In this document: in pieces, positions 1-7,124 of the stretch | How positions within the stretch are numbered: the stretch's first letter is position 1 | Layout: every line of letters starts with the position of its first letter | NCBI GenBank assembly: GCA_027013265.1 | Contig: JALUXQ010000147.1 | Coordinates: forward strand, 1 to 10,429 | Direction of reading: 5' to 3' | DNA length: 10,429 nt | DNA from: Campylobacteraceae bacterium | GTDB taxonomy: Bacteria > Campylobacterota > Campylobacteria > Campylobacterales > Sulfurospirillaceae | Notes under the pieces: generated by a model | Told to the model about the DNA's origin: nothing | The model's input: only the letters and a program-made list of their open reading frames with translations | The model's database searches: none | Translations under genes and position numbers: made by a program

Positions 1-420
1 GTATCCAAGAAGAAGCTCGCTTTTGTTGCTAGTCCCAAGTACTAAAGCTTGGCGTTCTAAAGAGATATCGTATAGTATGCACATTCTAGCTCTTGCACTA
101 AAGTTTCCAACTCTTAAATTATCTGTTTCTTTATCTTGGAAATAAGCTTGTAGCATAGGTGCTATTGAGATTTTTTCATATTTTATATCAAATTTGTTAC
201 ATAGTTTTAAGGCATCATCTAAGCTGTTTTGGCTGGAGTTAGATGAAGGCATCATAATTCCTAGCATATCATCCTTAAATGCTTTTTTTGCAAGTACCGC
301 AACTACAGCAGAATCTATACCGCCACTAATGCCTAAAACTACACTCTTTAGACCAGTTTTATACACTTCATCTTGTAAAAATTTAATGAGGTAAGATTCG
401 ATTAGTTGGTATTTATCCAA
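1..420 (-). CDS. nadE: NAD(+) synthetase, N-terminal part (cut by window edge)
   Basis: This is the first 140 codons of NAD synthetase, which amidates nicotinic acid adenine dinucleotide to NAD using ATP and, in this short form, free ammonia. The N-terminal region has the PP-loop ATP pyrophosphatase motif SGGIDSA at about residues 31-37, followed by MMPSSNSS, a GNFSARARM segment and GTSNKSELLLGY at the cut end. All are conserved blocks of the NadE family and resemble my memory of the Campylobacter protein. There is no N-terminal glutaminase domain, so it is the ammonia-dependent type, usually about 250-270 residues. The start chosen is TTG at 418-420, preceded by AAGG six bases upstream; no ATG fits the homologous N-terminus. 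A -10 box lies just upstream, so it probably has its own promoter rather than depending on the cox genes. Confidence 0.93.
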   Translation of the reverse strand, partial: MDKYQLIESYLIKFLQDEVYKTGLKSVVLGISGGIDSAVVAVLAKKAFKDDMLGIMMPSSNSSQNSLDDALKLCNKFDIKYEKISIAPMLQAYFQDKETDNLRVGNFSARARMCILYDISLERQALVLGTSNKSELLLGY

Positions 421-441
421 AATATGCCTTATGTTTTTAAA

Positions 442-447
442 ATTATA
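442..447 (-). promoter_or_regulatory. Candidate sigma70 -10 box of nadE
   Basis: On the minus strand the sequence reads TTTAGTATAATTTT, a perfect TATAAT hexamer in an AT-rich setting with no clear -35 box, as expected for Campylobacterota housekeeping promoters. Transcription would begin near 435, giving a leader of about 15 bases before the TTG start of nadE. This is inferred from the motif only. Confidence 0.6.
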
Positions 448-470
448 CTAAAGAAAATATTAATTAATTC

Positions 471-489
471 TTTTAAGAGACTCTTAAAA
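471..489. repeat. Perfect palindrome upstream of the nadE promoter
   Basis: TTTTAAGAG and CTCTTAAAA flank a single central base at 480, giving a 19-base palindrome. It is centred about 45 bases upstream of the predicted nadE transcription start, where an operator or activator site could sit. It also lies between the convergent-free ctaB end and nadE, so it could be a weak AT-rich hairpin, but it lacks a GC-rich stem and a clean T run, so I do not call it a terminator. Confidence 0.45.
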
Positions 490-557
490 ATTAAACCACT
501 TTGGAAGAGTTCTGCTGTTATATCGGCTAAATGTTAGCAACCAATAAAGTTGTATTG

Positions 558-1454
558 TTACATAATCCATTTATCAAGCACTAAAAGACCTATAACTGTT
601 AAAGTATAAAGATTTAATTGCATAAATATTTTTCTACATAATCTTTTGTTTTTCCAAGTGTCTTTTGAGAGTAGAGCTAAAGATTTCCATAATAAAAATA
701 TTGAATGAGCCAATATAAGAGTGAGAATTAGAGAATTTTTTGGCATGAAGAATGGTACAACCATAAGAGCGCTGATAATAGTAAAAAGTATCCAAGTATA
801 AGTTATTCTAGATAAACTACCCCCATTCATAACATCTATCATAGTTGGGAATCCAGCTTCTTTATAATCCTTGTTATACACTAAGACAAGTAGCCAAAAA
901 TGTGGCATTTGCCAGATAAAGTAAAACCAGGCAAGAGATAAAAATGCAGGCTGTATGAGACTTCCTCCTTGAGCTGAAAGCCACATGATAACTGGAGGTA
1001 TCACACCAAGTATTGCTCCTGGGAATACAGCATAAGGACTCACTCTTTTCATGGGGGTATAAATACCATTATATAAAACAACAACTAAAGCAAATATTGC
1101 AACACCTGTAAAAGACAAAACAGTATATATGATTCCCATAGAAAGAGTTATTAAGCCTATTATGATAAATAAAGCTTGAAATTGACCAATAGTTTTTGTA
1201 ACAAGTGGTCTTTTTTGGGTTCTAGTCATAAGAGCGTCAAAATGACGCTCTTGATATTGGTTTAAAGCACAAACACCTAGTGCTAAAGCAAAGATTGCAA
1301 AAAAACTTATCCAAAGAGAAGATGTTATATTATTAGTTGCTAATAAATAAACAAAAACTCCTGGAATCCCAACTGCAAAGGATAGAACCGTCTTTGTAAA
1401 AGAGATATAATCTAACACCGTTGCTCTTTGGGTTTGTGCACTTAAAATTTTCAT
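558..1454 (-). CDS. ctaB: Heme O synthase (protoheme IX farnesyltransferase)
   Basis: CtaB/CyoE is a polytopic inner-membrane prenyltransferase that adds a farnesyl group to heme b, giving heme O for heme-copper oxidases. The 298-residue length is normal for the family. The first prenyl-diphosphate motif is N65-QYQ-E69-R-x-x-D73-A-x-M-x-R-T, followed by RPL (82-84). It has Glu at 69 where many homologues have Asp, a conservative change. The second conserved block is PHFWLLVLVYNKDYKEAGFP at about 184-203. Roughly eight or nine hydrophobic segments are visible. Its ATG overlaps the coxB stop by one base (TAATG), so it is the last gene of the cox operon and probably translationally coupled. No heme A synthase is seen, so whether heme O is further converted to heme A cannot be told here. 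Confidence 0.95.
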   Translation of the reverse strand: MKILSAQTQRATVLDYISFTKTVLSFAVGIPGVFVYLLATNNITSSLWISFFAIFALALGVCALNQYQERHFDALMTRTQKRPLVTKTIGQFQALFIIIGLITLSMGIIYTVLSFTGVAIFALVVVLYNGIYTPMKRVSPYAVFPGAILGVIPPVIMWLSAQGGSLIQPAFLSLAWFYFIWQMPHFWLLVLVYNKDYKEAGFPTMIDVMNGGSLSRITYTWILFTIISALMVVPFFMPKNSLILTLILAHSIFLLWKSLALLSKDTWKNKRLCRKIFMQLNLYTLTVIGLLVLDKWIM

Positions 1455-2410
1455 TATAGACTTTTAAGGTATTTTATTAGGACTTTAATATCATCATCGC
1501 TAAGAACTCCCTTGTAAGAATTCATCATTCCACCAGAGAAACCATCTACAATTTTCTTGTTAGGCTCAACTATAGACTCTTTAAGATAGGCATCATCAAC
1601 AAGAACTTCCTTGAGTGTTCCACCCTCTTTAACTTTTACTTTGTGTCCATAAATTCCTTTAAATCCAGGTCCTACCAATACATTAGTGCCTAAAGAGTGA
1701 CAGGATGTACAGCCATTATTTTTGATTAGTGTAAGCCCAGGATGCTCTGTGAGTTTAGAGTTTGATTTTTTAGAAAATGGTGTTTTCTTGTCAGAATTGT
1801 ACCAAGCATCAAAATCAGCTTGACTTAGCACATACACTTTTGCGAGCATGGCCGAATGACCTATGCCGCAGTATTCAGCACATTCGATATCATAAACACC
1901 TTTTTTTGTAGCATTAAACCATGCATAGTATGTATATCCTGGAACAACATCTTGCTTAAATCTAAATGCTGGAATATAATAACTGTGAATAACATCATTT
2001 TTGGGTGCAGTTAAATCAAGTTTTATATTTTTCCCTACAGGCACATAAAGATCTGTGGTTATTTTTCCATTTGGGTATTTATGTTTCCAAGACCACATTT
2101 GACCAGTTACTTGCACTTCCATATTATTCTTAGGTATAGTTCTTAATGCCTTCAGGCTTGAAAAACCATAATAGAACATAATCATAACAAGTATTAATGG
2201 TATGATAGTCCACACTACCTCAAGTGGCGTATTGTGTTCGATATTTTTTATCTTATTGCGTGGATATCTTTTATTGCTATATTTATAGGCAAAATAAAAC
2301 ATTGTACCGATAACAAGCGAGAAAACTCCAATACTTATTCCATATACAACATACATCGCTATGTTTACTGAGCCAGATGCTGTAGATACTCCTTCGATTC
2401 CGTTTAACAT
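1454..2410 (-). CDS. coxB: Cytochrome c oxidase subunit II with fused cytochrome c domain (caa3 type)
   Basis: Subunit II takes electrons from cytochrome c and passes them through the CuA centre to CoxA. Two membrane helices (about 18-41 and 64-86) are followed by a periplasmic cupredoxin domain. The aromatic patch is GQMWSW (103-108). The CuA ligands are H142, C177, E179 (backbone), C181, H185 and M188 in CAEYCGIGHSAM. The C-terminal 90 residues add a mono-heme cytochrome c: CTSCH at 234-238, with M295 or M296 as the likely axial Met. This fusion defines caa3-type oxidases. At 318 residues it is a usual length for the fused form. The ATG is preceded by GAGGAGGG at good spacing and lies 15 bases after coxD. 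Placing coxB after coxA, coxC and coxD is unusual, since coxB commonly comes first. Confidence 0.96.
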   Translation of the reverse strand: MLNGIEGVSTASGSVNIAMYVVYGISIGVFSLVIGTMFYFAYKYSNKRYPRNKIKNIEHNTPLEVVWTIIPLILVMIMFYYGFSSLKALRTIPKNNMEVQVTGQMWSWKHKYPNGKITTDLYVPVGKNIKLDLTAPKNDVIHSYYIPAFRFKQDVVPGYTYYAWFNATKKGVYDIECAEYCGIGHSAMLAKVYVLSQADFDAWYNSDKKTPFSKKSNSKLTEHPGLTLIKNNGCTSCHSLGTNVLVGPGFKGIYGHKVKVKEGGTLKEVLVDDAYLKESIVEPNKKIVDGFSGGMMNSYKGVLSDDDIKVLIKYLKSL

Positions 2411-2425
2411 TCTTTTCCCTCCTCG

Positions 2426-2752
2426 TTAATTGCTAAAAAAGTCATTGTGCATTAATAGTCTGATATGCGTGTCATATATCGTGAAAGTAGCCAAGACTGC
2501 GACTAAAAGCATTGCAGCTAAAATCAATCTTTTATATATAGAAGATGCACCTTTTATATGCATATAATACATGACTACAAAAGTGATTTTTGTAAATGCA
2601 ATCAACATTTGTACTGAAAGTGTTGGTAGATAGTTCATATGTATCAGTAATGGTTGCAGAATGGTTAATCCAGTAAGAATTGTTAATATAAAAAATACTT
2701 TGATATATATAGAACTACTAAACTTTTGTGTAATTTCATTTGTGTTTGACAT
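2426..2752 (-). CDS. coxD: Cytochrome c oxidase subunit IV (small, CoxD-like)
   Basis: A 108-residue membrane protein with three hydrophobic segments at about 16-38, 46-68 and 73-95. The second ends in VVMYYMHIK, which resembles the signature of the prokaryotic subunit IV family (COX4_pro), a small subunit thought to help assemble or stabilise the oxidase. The start is ATG at 2750-2752, with AGGAGG eight bases upstream and an 11-base gap after the coxC stop. A longer in-frame reading to 2824 would run back into coxC and lacks a ribosome site, so I reject it. Position between coxC and coxB supports the call. Family assignment rests on the YMH motif, size and context, because the sequence itself is poorly conserved. 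Confidence 0.88.
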   Translation of the reverse strand: MSNTNEITQKFSSSIYIKVFFILTILTGLTILQPLLIHMNYLPTLSVQMLIAFTKITFVVMYYMHIKGASSIYKRLILAAMLLVAVLATFTIYDTHIRLLMHNDFFSN

Positions 2753-2763
2753 AATAAATCCTC

Positions 2764-3423
2764 CTAGTATATTAGATAAAATATAGGGAATACAATAATC
2801 CAAACAATATGAACAAAATCCCAATATAAAGCTGTATTTTCTAAGACAACAAAATTTAAAGAAGATATCTCACCTTTTTTTATCTTACCAAGAATCCATA
2901 GCATTACACCAATTCCCACTATGATATGCACGCCATGTAATCCTGTAAGAGTAAAATATAGACCAAAAAATAGTTTTACACCATTTCCTAATGAATCTAA
3001 ATAAGAAGAACTTGGATAGAATCCTTCTCCTATTTCCAGCATCCATTCATTGTACTTTATGATTAAAAATATTGTTGCGAATATAATGGTAATCCAAATA
3101 TATTTTGTAGATTTCTTCACATCATTATTTTTTAAACTAATAACGGACAGACCCATAGTAAGTGTGCTTATAAGCAATACAAATGTATTTATGCCTCCTA
3201 GAAGTCTATCCATATGCTCTGATGCTTGAACAAAATCATTTGTGTTCTGATCAAAATAAAACGCATATACTAAAAATAGACTTGAAAAAATCATTATTTC
3301 TGTCAGTAAAAATATCCAAAAACCAAGTTTTGCACCCTCGTAGTCATTATTGAAATCAACTACTTCGTGAGCATTACCCTCTTTATCATAAACAATTTCA
3401 GGTTCAACTGTTGCATTAGCCAT
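2764..3423 (-). CDS. coxC: Cytochrome c oxidase subunit III
   Basis: Subunit III is a membrane protein that stabilises the catalytic subunit and is linked to proton uptake in other A-family oxidases. The 219-residue protein begins with a hydrophilic N-terminus. It then has FWIFLLTEIMIFSSLF at 35-50 (E42 fits the conserved membrane Glu), LYFTLTGLHGVHIIVG at 155-170, and ends YWDFVHIVW (200-208). Most homologues read YWHFVDxVW there, so the His and Asp are exchanged. The start is ATG at 3421-3423. Its Shine-Dalgarno AAGGAGG lies inside the coxA coding end, and the two genes overlap by eight bases. The longer frame to 3495 would run deep into coxA and has no support. It is followed by coxD after 11 bases. 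Confidence 0.95.
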   Translation of the reverse strand: MANATVEPEIVYDKEGNAHEVVDFNNDYEGAKLGFWIFLLTEIMIFSSLFLVYAFYFDQNTNDFVQASEHMDRLLGGINTFVLLISTLTMGLSVISLKNNDVKKSTKYIWITIIFATIFLIIKYNEWMLEIGEGFYPSSSYLDSLGNGVKLFFGLYFTLTGLHGVHIIVGIGVMLWILGKIKKGEISSLNFVVLENTALYWDFVHIVWIIVFPIFYLIY

Positions 3424-5083
3424 GCTGTTTTTCCTCCTTAATTGATAAGTCCATGTGGTGAACTGGTTCACCATCTTTATACTCATATGGATCAAAATCT
3501 ATATAAGGTAGTTCCCCAAAATTTTCTGCCTGCGGTGGCGAAGGAATTTGCCATTCTAAAGTAGTTGCATTCCAAGGGTTTGGGCCAGCTTTTTCTCCAT
3601 ATTTTGCACCTTTGTAAAGCACGTAAAATATATATATTAAACTAGCTGCAAAAATCCATGAACCAACAGTTGCAATTCTATGATATACAGTAAATTCTGG
3701 TAAATAATCAAAATATCGTCTAGGCATTCCAAGGTTACCAGCTATAAACATTGGAAACCAAAGCACATTAAATCCTATAAAGAAAAGGTAAGCACCAATT
3801 TTTGCTTTTTTATCGTCATACATTCTACCTGTAATTTTTGGGAACCAGTAGTGTATGCCTGCAAACATAAATGATACAACACCACCTAAAATAGCATAAT
3901 GAAAGTGTGCTACAACAAAGTATGTATCGTGCAAGAAAATATCTATTCCAACAGCTCCTAGGATGAGTCCTGTTACGCCACCGATGATAAATGTTATGAA
4001 TGTTCCAAGTGCCCAAATCATTGGAGCCTTAAAGTCGATAGATGCTTTATACATAGTGGCAACCCAATCAAAAAACTTGATACCAGTTGGAATACCAACT
4101 AAAAATGTTAAGAAAGAAAATATTAATGCTATTGTATCAGATTGACCAGAAGTAAATAAGTGGTGTCCCCACACAAGGTAGCCGATACCAGCAATCATAG
4201 CGCTTGAAATAGCAATTGATCGATACCCAAAAACTGGTTTTCTGCAAAATGTTGGTATAATCTCCGATGCTATACCAAACGCTGGCAATATCATAAGATA
4301 GACAGCAGGGTGTGAATACATCCAAAATAGATTTTCTAATAAGACTGGATCTCCTCCTTTTGCAGGGTTAAAGATACCTATTCCAAATACACGCTCTAAT
4401 ATAACCAAAATCAATGTTATACCTACGATTGGAGTTGCAAGAAGTTGAATCCATGAAGTTGCATACAAACCCCAAACAAAAAGAGGCATCTTGAAAAATC
4501 CCATGCCAGGTGCTCTTAGTCTGTGAACAGTTGCTATAAAATTGATACCTGTGAGTATAGAAGCTAAACCCAATAGATATGCAGCAGTTAGTGCCATCAC
4601 GACATTAGTACCTGTTTTTGTGCTGTATGGTGCATAAAATGTCCAACCAGTATCAGCCACACCATTTCCTGGAAATAGCGAAACAACAGCTATAACAACA
4701 CCAAGAACATATACCCAAAATGAGAATAAGTTCAGTCTGGGAAATGAAACATCACGCGCACCAATTTGAAGTGGCAATACAAAGTTCCCTAAAGTTGCTG
4801 GAATTCCTGGAATGATAAATATAAATATCATTATGACTCCGTGAAGAGTAAATGCTTGATTATATTGCTCGGGACTCATTATCTGCTGACCTGGACTAAA
4901 CAGTTCTAGCCTCATTAGTAAAGCTATAATTACTGCTATCGCAAAAAATGCAAACATTACGACAGCATACATTATGCCTATTCTTTTGTGATCTATACTA
5001 AAGATCCACTGTAAAAACTTATTTTTATGATGTCCAAAGACTGTGTGAGTTTCATCATAAAAATTTTTAGTTACACTACTCAT
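3416..5083 (-). CDS. coxA: Cytochrome c oxidase subunit I, A2-type heme-copper oxidase
   Basis: This is the catalytic subunit that reduces oxygen to water and pumps protons across the inner membrane. At 555 residues with about 12 helices it matches the family. Ligands are visible: H81 and H395 for the low-spin heme, H393 for the high-spin heme, and H258, H307 and H308 for CuB, with Y262 as the cross-linked tyrosine. Helix VI reads Y256-S-H-P-A-V-Y262: the Glu of HPEVY is replaced by Ala and a YS pair precedes the His, the known mark of A2-type oxidases such as Thermus and Rhodothermus caa3. The K-channel Lys is K335 in PTGIKFFDW, and D111 matches the D-channel entry Asp. R455-R456 match the heme propionate arginines. 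The ATG has AAGGAGA upstream, five bases after the SCO gene stop. Confidence 0.98.
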   Translation of the reverse strand: MSSVTKNFYDETHTVFGHHKNKFLQWIFSIDHKRIGIMYAVVMFAFFAIAVIIALLMRLELFSPGQQIMSPEQYNQAFTLHGVIMIFIFIIPGIPATLGNFVLPLQIGARDVSFPRLNLFSFWVYVLGVVIAVVSLFPGNGVADTGWTFYAPYSTKTGTNVVMALTAAYLLGLASILTGINFIATVHRLRAPGMGFFKMPLFVWGLYATSWIQLLATPIVGITLILVILERVFGIGIFNPAKGGDPVLLENLFWMYSHPAVYLMILPAFGIASEIIPTFCRKPVFGYRSIAISSAMIAGIGYLVWGHHLFTSGQSDTIALIFSFLTFLVGIPTGIKFFDWVATMYKASIDFKAPMIWALGTFITFIIGGVTGLILGAVGIDIFLHDTYFVVAHFHYAILGGVVSFMFAGIHYWFPKITGRMYDDKKAKIGAYLFFIGFNVLWFPMFIAGNLGMPRRYFDYLPEFTVYHRIATVGSWIFAASLIYIFYVLYKGAKYGEKAGPNPWNATTLEWQIPSPPQAENFGELPYIDFDPYEYKDGEPVHHMDLSIKEEKQHG

Positions 5084-5088
5084 CTATA

Positions 5089-5880
5089 TTATCTCCTTTT
5101 TAGATTTTTTCTTTTTCTTTTCCCTGTTATATAAAAATACAAAAATACTATAATCAAAAACAGTGTCACAACAACACCAAATATCTTTTTGTACTGAATC
5201 ACATATTTTCCACTTTTTGGCTGAAATGAGTAACAAAATGATAAAGCCCTTGTTATAGTTGGACGAACTTGCCCTTTAGCTGCCTCTAAAAGAGCCATCT
5301 TCAAATCAAATGGTAGATAATTTATACCATCAAGATAGCGTGTAATCTCTCCTTTTGGAGATAGTATAACAAGCCCAATTGGATGTATGTAGTCTGTAAA
5401 GCCAAGTTTGTTTTTTATCTTCTTATACTCATAACCAACAGATTTTGAAAATTTATCTATCGTTTTTTGATCGTTGCTAACTAAAAAATTCCATGCATTT
5501 GGGTTAAAAGCATCATTTAATACTCTAGTATGATTGTCCTTAAAATCTTTTGCATCTTTTGGTGTATCTGTGGCTACGAAACTGATTGTAAGAGCTTTGT
5601 ACTCTTTTCCACCTATCATATCTAGTTTGTCAAGTGATTTTGTCAAACTATCTATTTGTGGACCACAAATTCCTGGACAATGAAAGTAGTTTACTGATAT
5701 TACAGTTGGTTTCCCATCCATAAATTCGCCAAGTGTTTTTGTTCTATTAAATTCATCACTAAATTTTAAATCAAGCGGAACATATTTTCCTAGTCGTTCA
5801 TATGTACCGACCTTGGTATTGCTAGCATATATATGAGACGAAAAAATTATCATTAATGTAGCTAATATTAAATTCCTCAC
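5089..5880 (-). CDS. SCO1/SenC family copper protein with C-terminal membrane tail
   Basis: SCO proteins are thioredoxin-fold copper or thiol-redox chaperones that load CuA in subunit II. This 263-residue form has an N-terminal signal peptide (about 1-20) and the copper/redox motif C68-PGI-C72 in FHCPGICGP. The third ligand is H166 in DYIHPIGL. After the fold, a linker with CYSFQPKSGKY leads into a hydrophobic helix at about 233-251 and a basic KRKRKNLKRR end. The tail suggests C-terminal anchoring in the inner membrane with the domain in the periplasm. This two-part form is often found beside cox genes in other phyla. The start is GTG at 5878-5880: a stop codon sits directly upstream in frame, and AGGAGG precedes it at a short four-base spacing. 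It is the first gene of the sco-coxACDB-ctaB run. Confidence 0.92.
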   Translation of the reverse strand: MRNLILATLMIIFSSHIYASNTKVGTYERLGKYVPLDLKFSDEFNRTKTLGEFMDGKPTVISVNYFHCPGICGPQIDSLTKSLDKLDMIGGKEYKALTISFVATDTPKDAKDFKDNHTRVLNDAFNPNAWNFLVSNDQKTIDKFSKSVGYEYKKIKNKLGFTDYIHPIGLVILSPKGEITRYLDGINYLPFDLKMALLEAAKGQVRPTITRALSFCYSFQPKSGKYVIQYKKIFGVVVTLFLIIVFLYFYITGKRKRKNLKRR

Positions 5881-5910
5881 CTAGCCTCCTAATAACCTTA
5901 ATTAAAAATA

Positions 5911-5916
5911 CTTATA
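5911..5916 (-). promoter_or_regulatory. Candidate extended -10 promoter of the cox operon
   Basis: On the minus strand TGtTATAAG occurs in the 124-base gap between the two SCO genes, about 30 bases before the GTG start of the second one. It fits an extended -10 element, with transcription starting near 5904. A second similar site, TGtTATATT (hexamer at 5945-5950), lies upstream. Either could drive the cox genes separately from pcuC-sco. No -35 box is convincing. Confidence 0.4.
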
Positions 5917-6004
5917 ACACATTTTTGTCACTCCAATTCTAACGAATATAACATAATAGTGAGCTTAATATTGATAGTTTTGAAAATTTTAAATAGGTAC
6001 TTAT

Positions 6005-6580
6005 CTATTTTGAAAGGCTTAATAAAACCTTATATATCTGATTTGAATCTTCTAGGTGAGGAAGTTTTTTAATGAGTAGTCCATCTGTGTCCATTATATA
6101 TACAAACGAAGTGTGTGCAACAGAGTAGTCTAATTTTGAACCTTTTTGATACTCTTTTGCATAGTAGGTACCATAATTTGAAGTAACTTTTTTTAGGTAT
6201 TTCTTATTTGAAGTCAAGCCAATGGCATTGGGGCTAAAAAATCTAACATACTCTTTGATGCCTTTTAATGTATCACGATCTGGATCCACACTTATAAATA
6301 TAAGTTGAAATTTTTTTGCATCTCTCTTTTTTAGCCTATTTAATGCCTGTGATATAAAACTTAAAGTAGTTGGGCATATATCAGGACAAGACATATACCC
6401 GAAGTAGATGATGGCATATCTATTTTTTAAATCACTAAGTGAAAATTTGCCATCAGCCGAATCCATAGTAAACGCGTACCTTTGAATATTTTTATACTTC
6501 TCGTAGTATGGGATAAAACCGTATAATATAGCAACAAAAAGTAAAATAGGAACCGTCAACAGGATAATCTTTTTTTTCAT
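6005..6580 (-). CDS. SCO1/SenC family copper chaperone, N-terminally anchored
   Basis: A 191-residue classic SCO protein: one N-terminal membrane helix (about 5-23) and a periplasmic thioredoxin-like domain. The copper ligands are C65 and C69 in SCPDICP and H156 in VAHTSFVYIMD; SVDPDRDT at 97-104 is another typical block. Its expected role is delivery of copper, or reduction of the CuA cysteines, for CoxB. It lies seven bases after pcuC and was probably co-transcribed and coupled with it. The start is uncertain: ATG at 6578-6580 is chosen, but an in-frame TTG at 6584-6586 would add two residues, and neither has a clear Shine-Dalgarno. It differs from the second SCO gene in anchor type and in the CxxxC context (PDI against PGI), so they are not recent duplicates. 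Confidence 0.93.
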   Translation of the reverse strand: MKKKIILLTVPILLFVAILYGFIPYYEKYKNIQRYAFTMDSADGKFSLSDLKNRYAIIYFGYMSCPDICPTTLSFISQALNRLKKRDAKKFQLIFISVDPDRDTLKGIKEYVRFFSPNAIGLTSNKKYLKKVTSNYGTYYAKEYQKGSKLDYSVAHTSFVYIMDTDGLLIKKLPHLEDSNQIYKVLLSLSK

Positions 6581-6587
6581 GGTCAAT

Positions 6588-7034
6588 CTATTTCATTTTC
6601 ATTCCACCAATTACTGATTTAATTGGCACATTCTTTAAAACTATAGTCTCTTTATTTGAAAATGAGAGCGTGATGCTCTTAACAGATTCTCCAACTTTTA
6701 ACTTTTTGTTTAGTTCGAATAACATCACATGGTAGCCACCAGGCTTAAGAGTAAAACTATGATTTGCAGGAATTTTTATACTTTTGACTTGTTGCATTCG
6801 CATCATGCCATTTTTGAGTTTTATATGCTCATGAAGTTCTGCATTTTTTGCTACACTACTATTTGCATATATAAGAAATAGATCTTTATTGCTCCTATTG
6901 ACTATAGTCATGAAAGAGGCACTATTTCGGAGATTTGGCGGAACAGCTCTTACATAAGCATTCTTTACCTCTATATCACTTGCAGCTAGATTGAGTGAAA
7001 TTATCACTAAAGCTAAAAGTAGTTTCTTTAGCAT
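6588..7034 (-). CDS. PCu(A)C-type periplasmic copper chaperone
   Basis: PCuAC proteins bind Cu(I) in the periplasm and pass it to SCO or directly to the CuA site of oxidases. The 148-residue protein has a signal peptide (about 1-19, ending LNLAAS) and a cupredoxin-like domain. The family motif H(M)X10MX21HXM is present as H68, M80, H102 and M104, with Glu in the optional Met position. The C-terminus GGMKMK adds two methionines that could also bind copper. ATG at 7032-7034 has AAGGAG at about seven bases spacing. It precedes a SCO gene by a few bases, the usual pairing, and the two probably form one transcript from the promoter at 7075-7080. Confidence 0.94.
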   Translation of the reverse strand: MLKKLLLALVIISLNLAASDIEVKNAYVRAVPPNLRNSASFMTIVNRSNKDLFLIYANSSVAKNAELHEHIKLKNGMMRMQQVKSIKIPANHSFTLKPGGYHVMLFELNKKLKVGESVKSITLSFSNKETIVLKNVPIKSVIGGMKMK

Positions 7035-7074
7035 CTATTACTCCTTTTTTGTAAATTTGGCTTTAAAAGCTACA

Positions 7075-7080
7075 ATTGTA
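7075..7080 (-). promoter_or_regulatory. Candidate extended -10 promoter of pcuC-sco
   Basis: The minus strand reads ATGTTACAAT, an extended -10 (TGnTACAAT) with one change from TATAAT. Transcription would start near 7068, about 34 bases before the pcuC ATG. No -35 is evident. Read-through from the lipoprotein gene upstream is an alternative. Confidence 0.35.
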
Positions 7081-7082
7081 AC

Positions 7083-7124
7083 ATGATATGAATTTAATTG
7101 CAAGAAAAATTTAAACAATATCAT
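7083..7124. repeat. Inverted repeat at the 3' end of the lipoprotein gene
   Basis: ATGATAT (7083-7089) and ATATCAT (7118-7124) form a perfect 7-bp inverted repeat with an inner AATTT/AAATT pair. It overlaps the lipoprotein stop codon and could be a weak hairpin ending that transcript. There is no T run after it in the minus direction, so termination is not established. Confidence 0.3.

Noticed and set aside
2753..2824. Longer N-terminus for coxD
   Set aside because: It reads into the end of coxC out of frame; the strong AGGAGG sits before the ATG at 2752 instead.
3825..4325. Short open frames on both strands inside coxA
   Set aside because: They are shadows of the coxA frame, with no ribosome sites or recognisable protein motifs.
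5971..5984. FNR/CRP-like site TTGATAGTTTTGAA upstream of the cox operon
   Set aside because: Only one half-site matches TTGAT; the other half differs from ATCAA at two positions, which is expected by chance in AT-rich DNA.
5991..6010. Inverted repeat AAATAG/CTATTT at the end of the first sco gene as a terminator
   Set aside because: The stem is six AT-rich pairs, overlaps the stop codon and is not followed by a T run.
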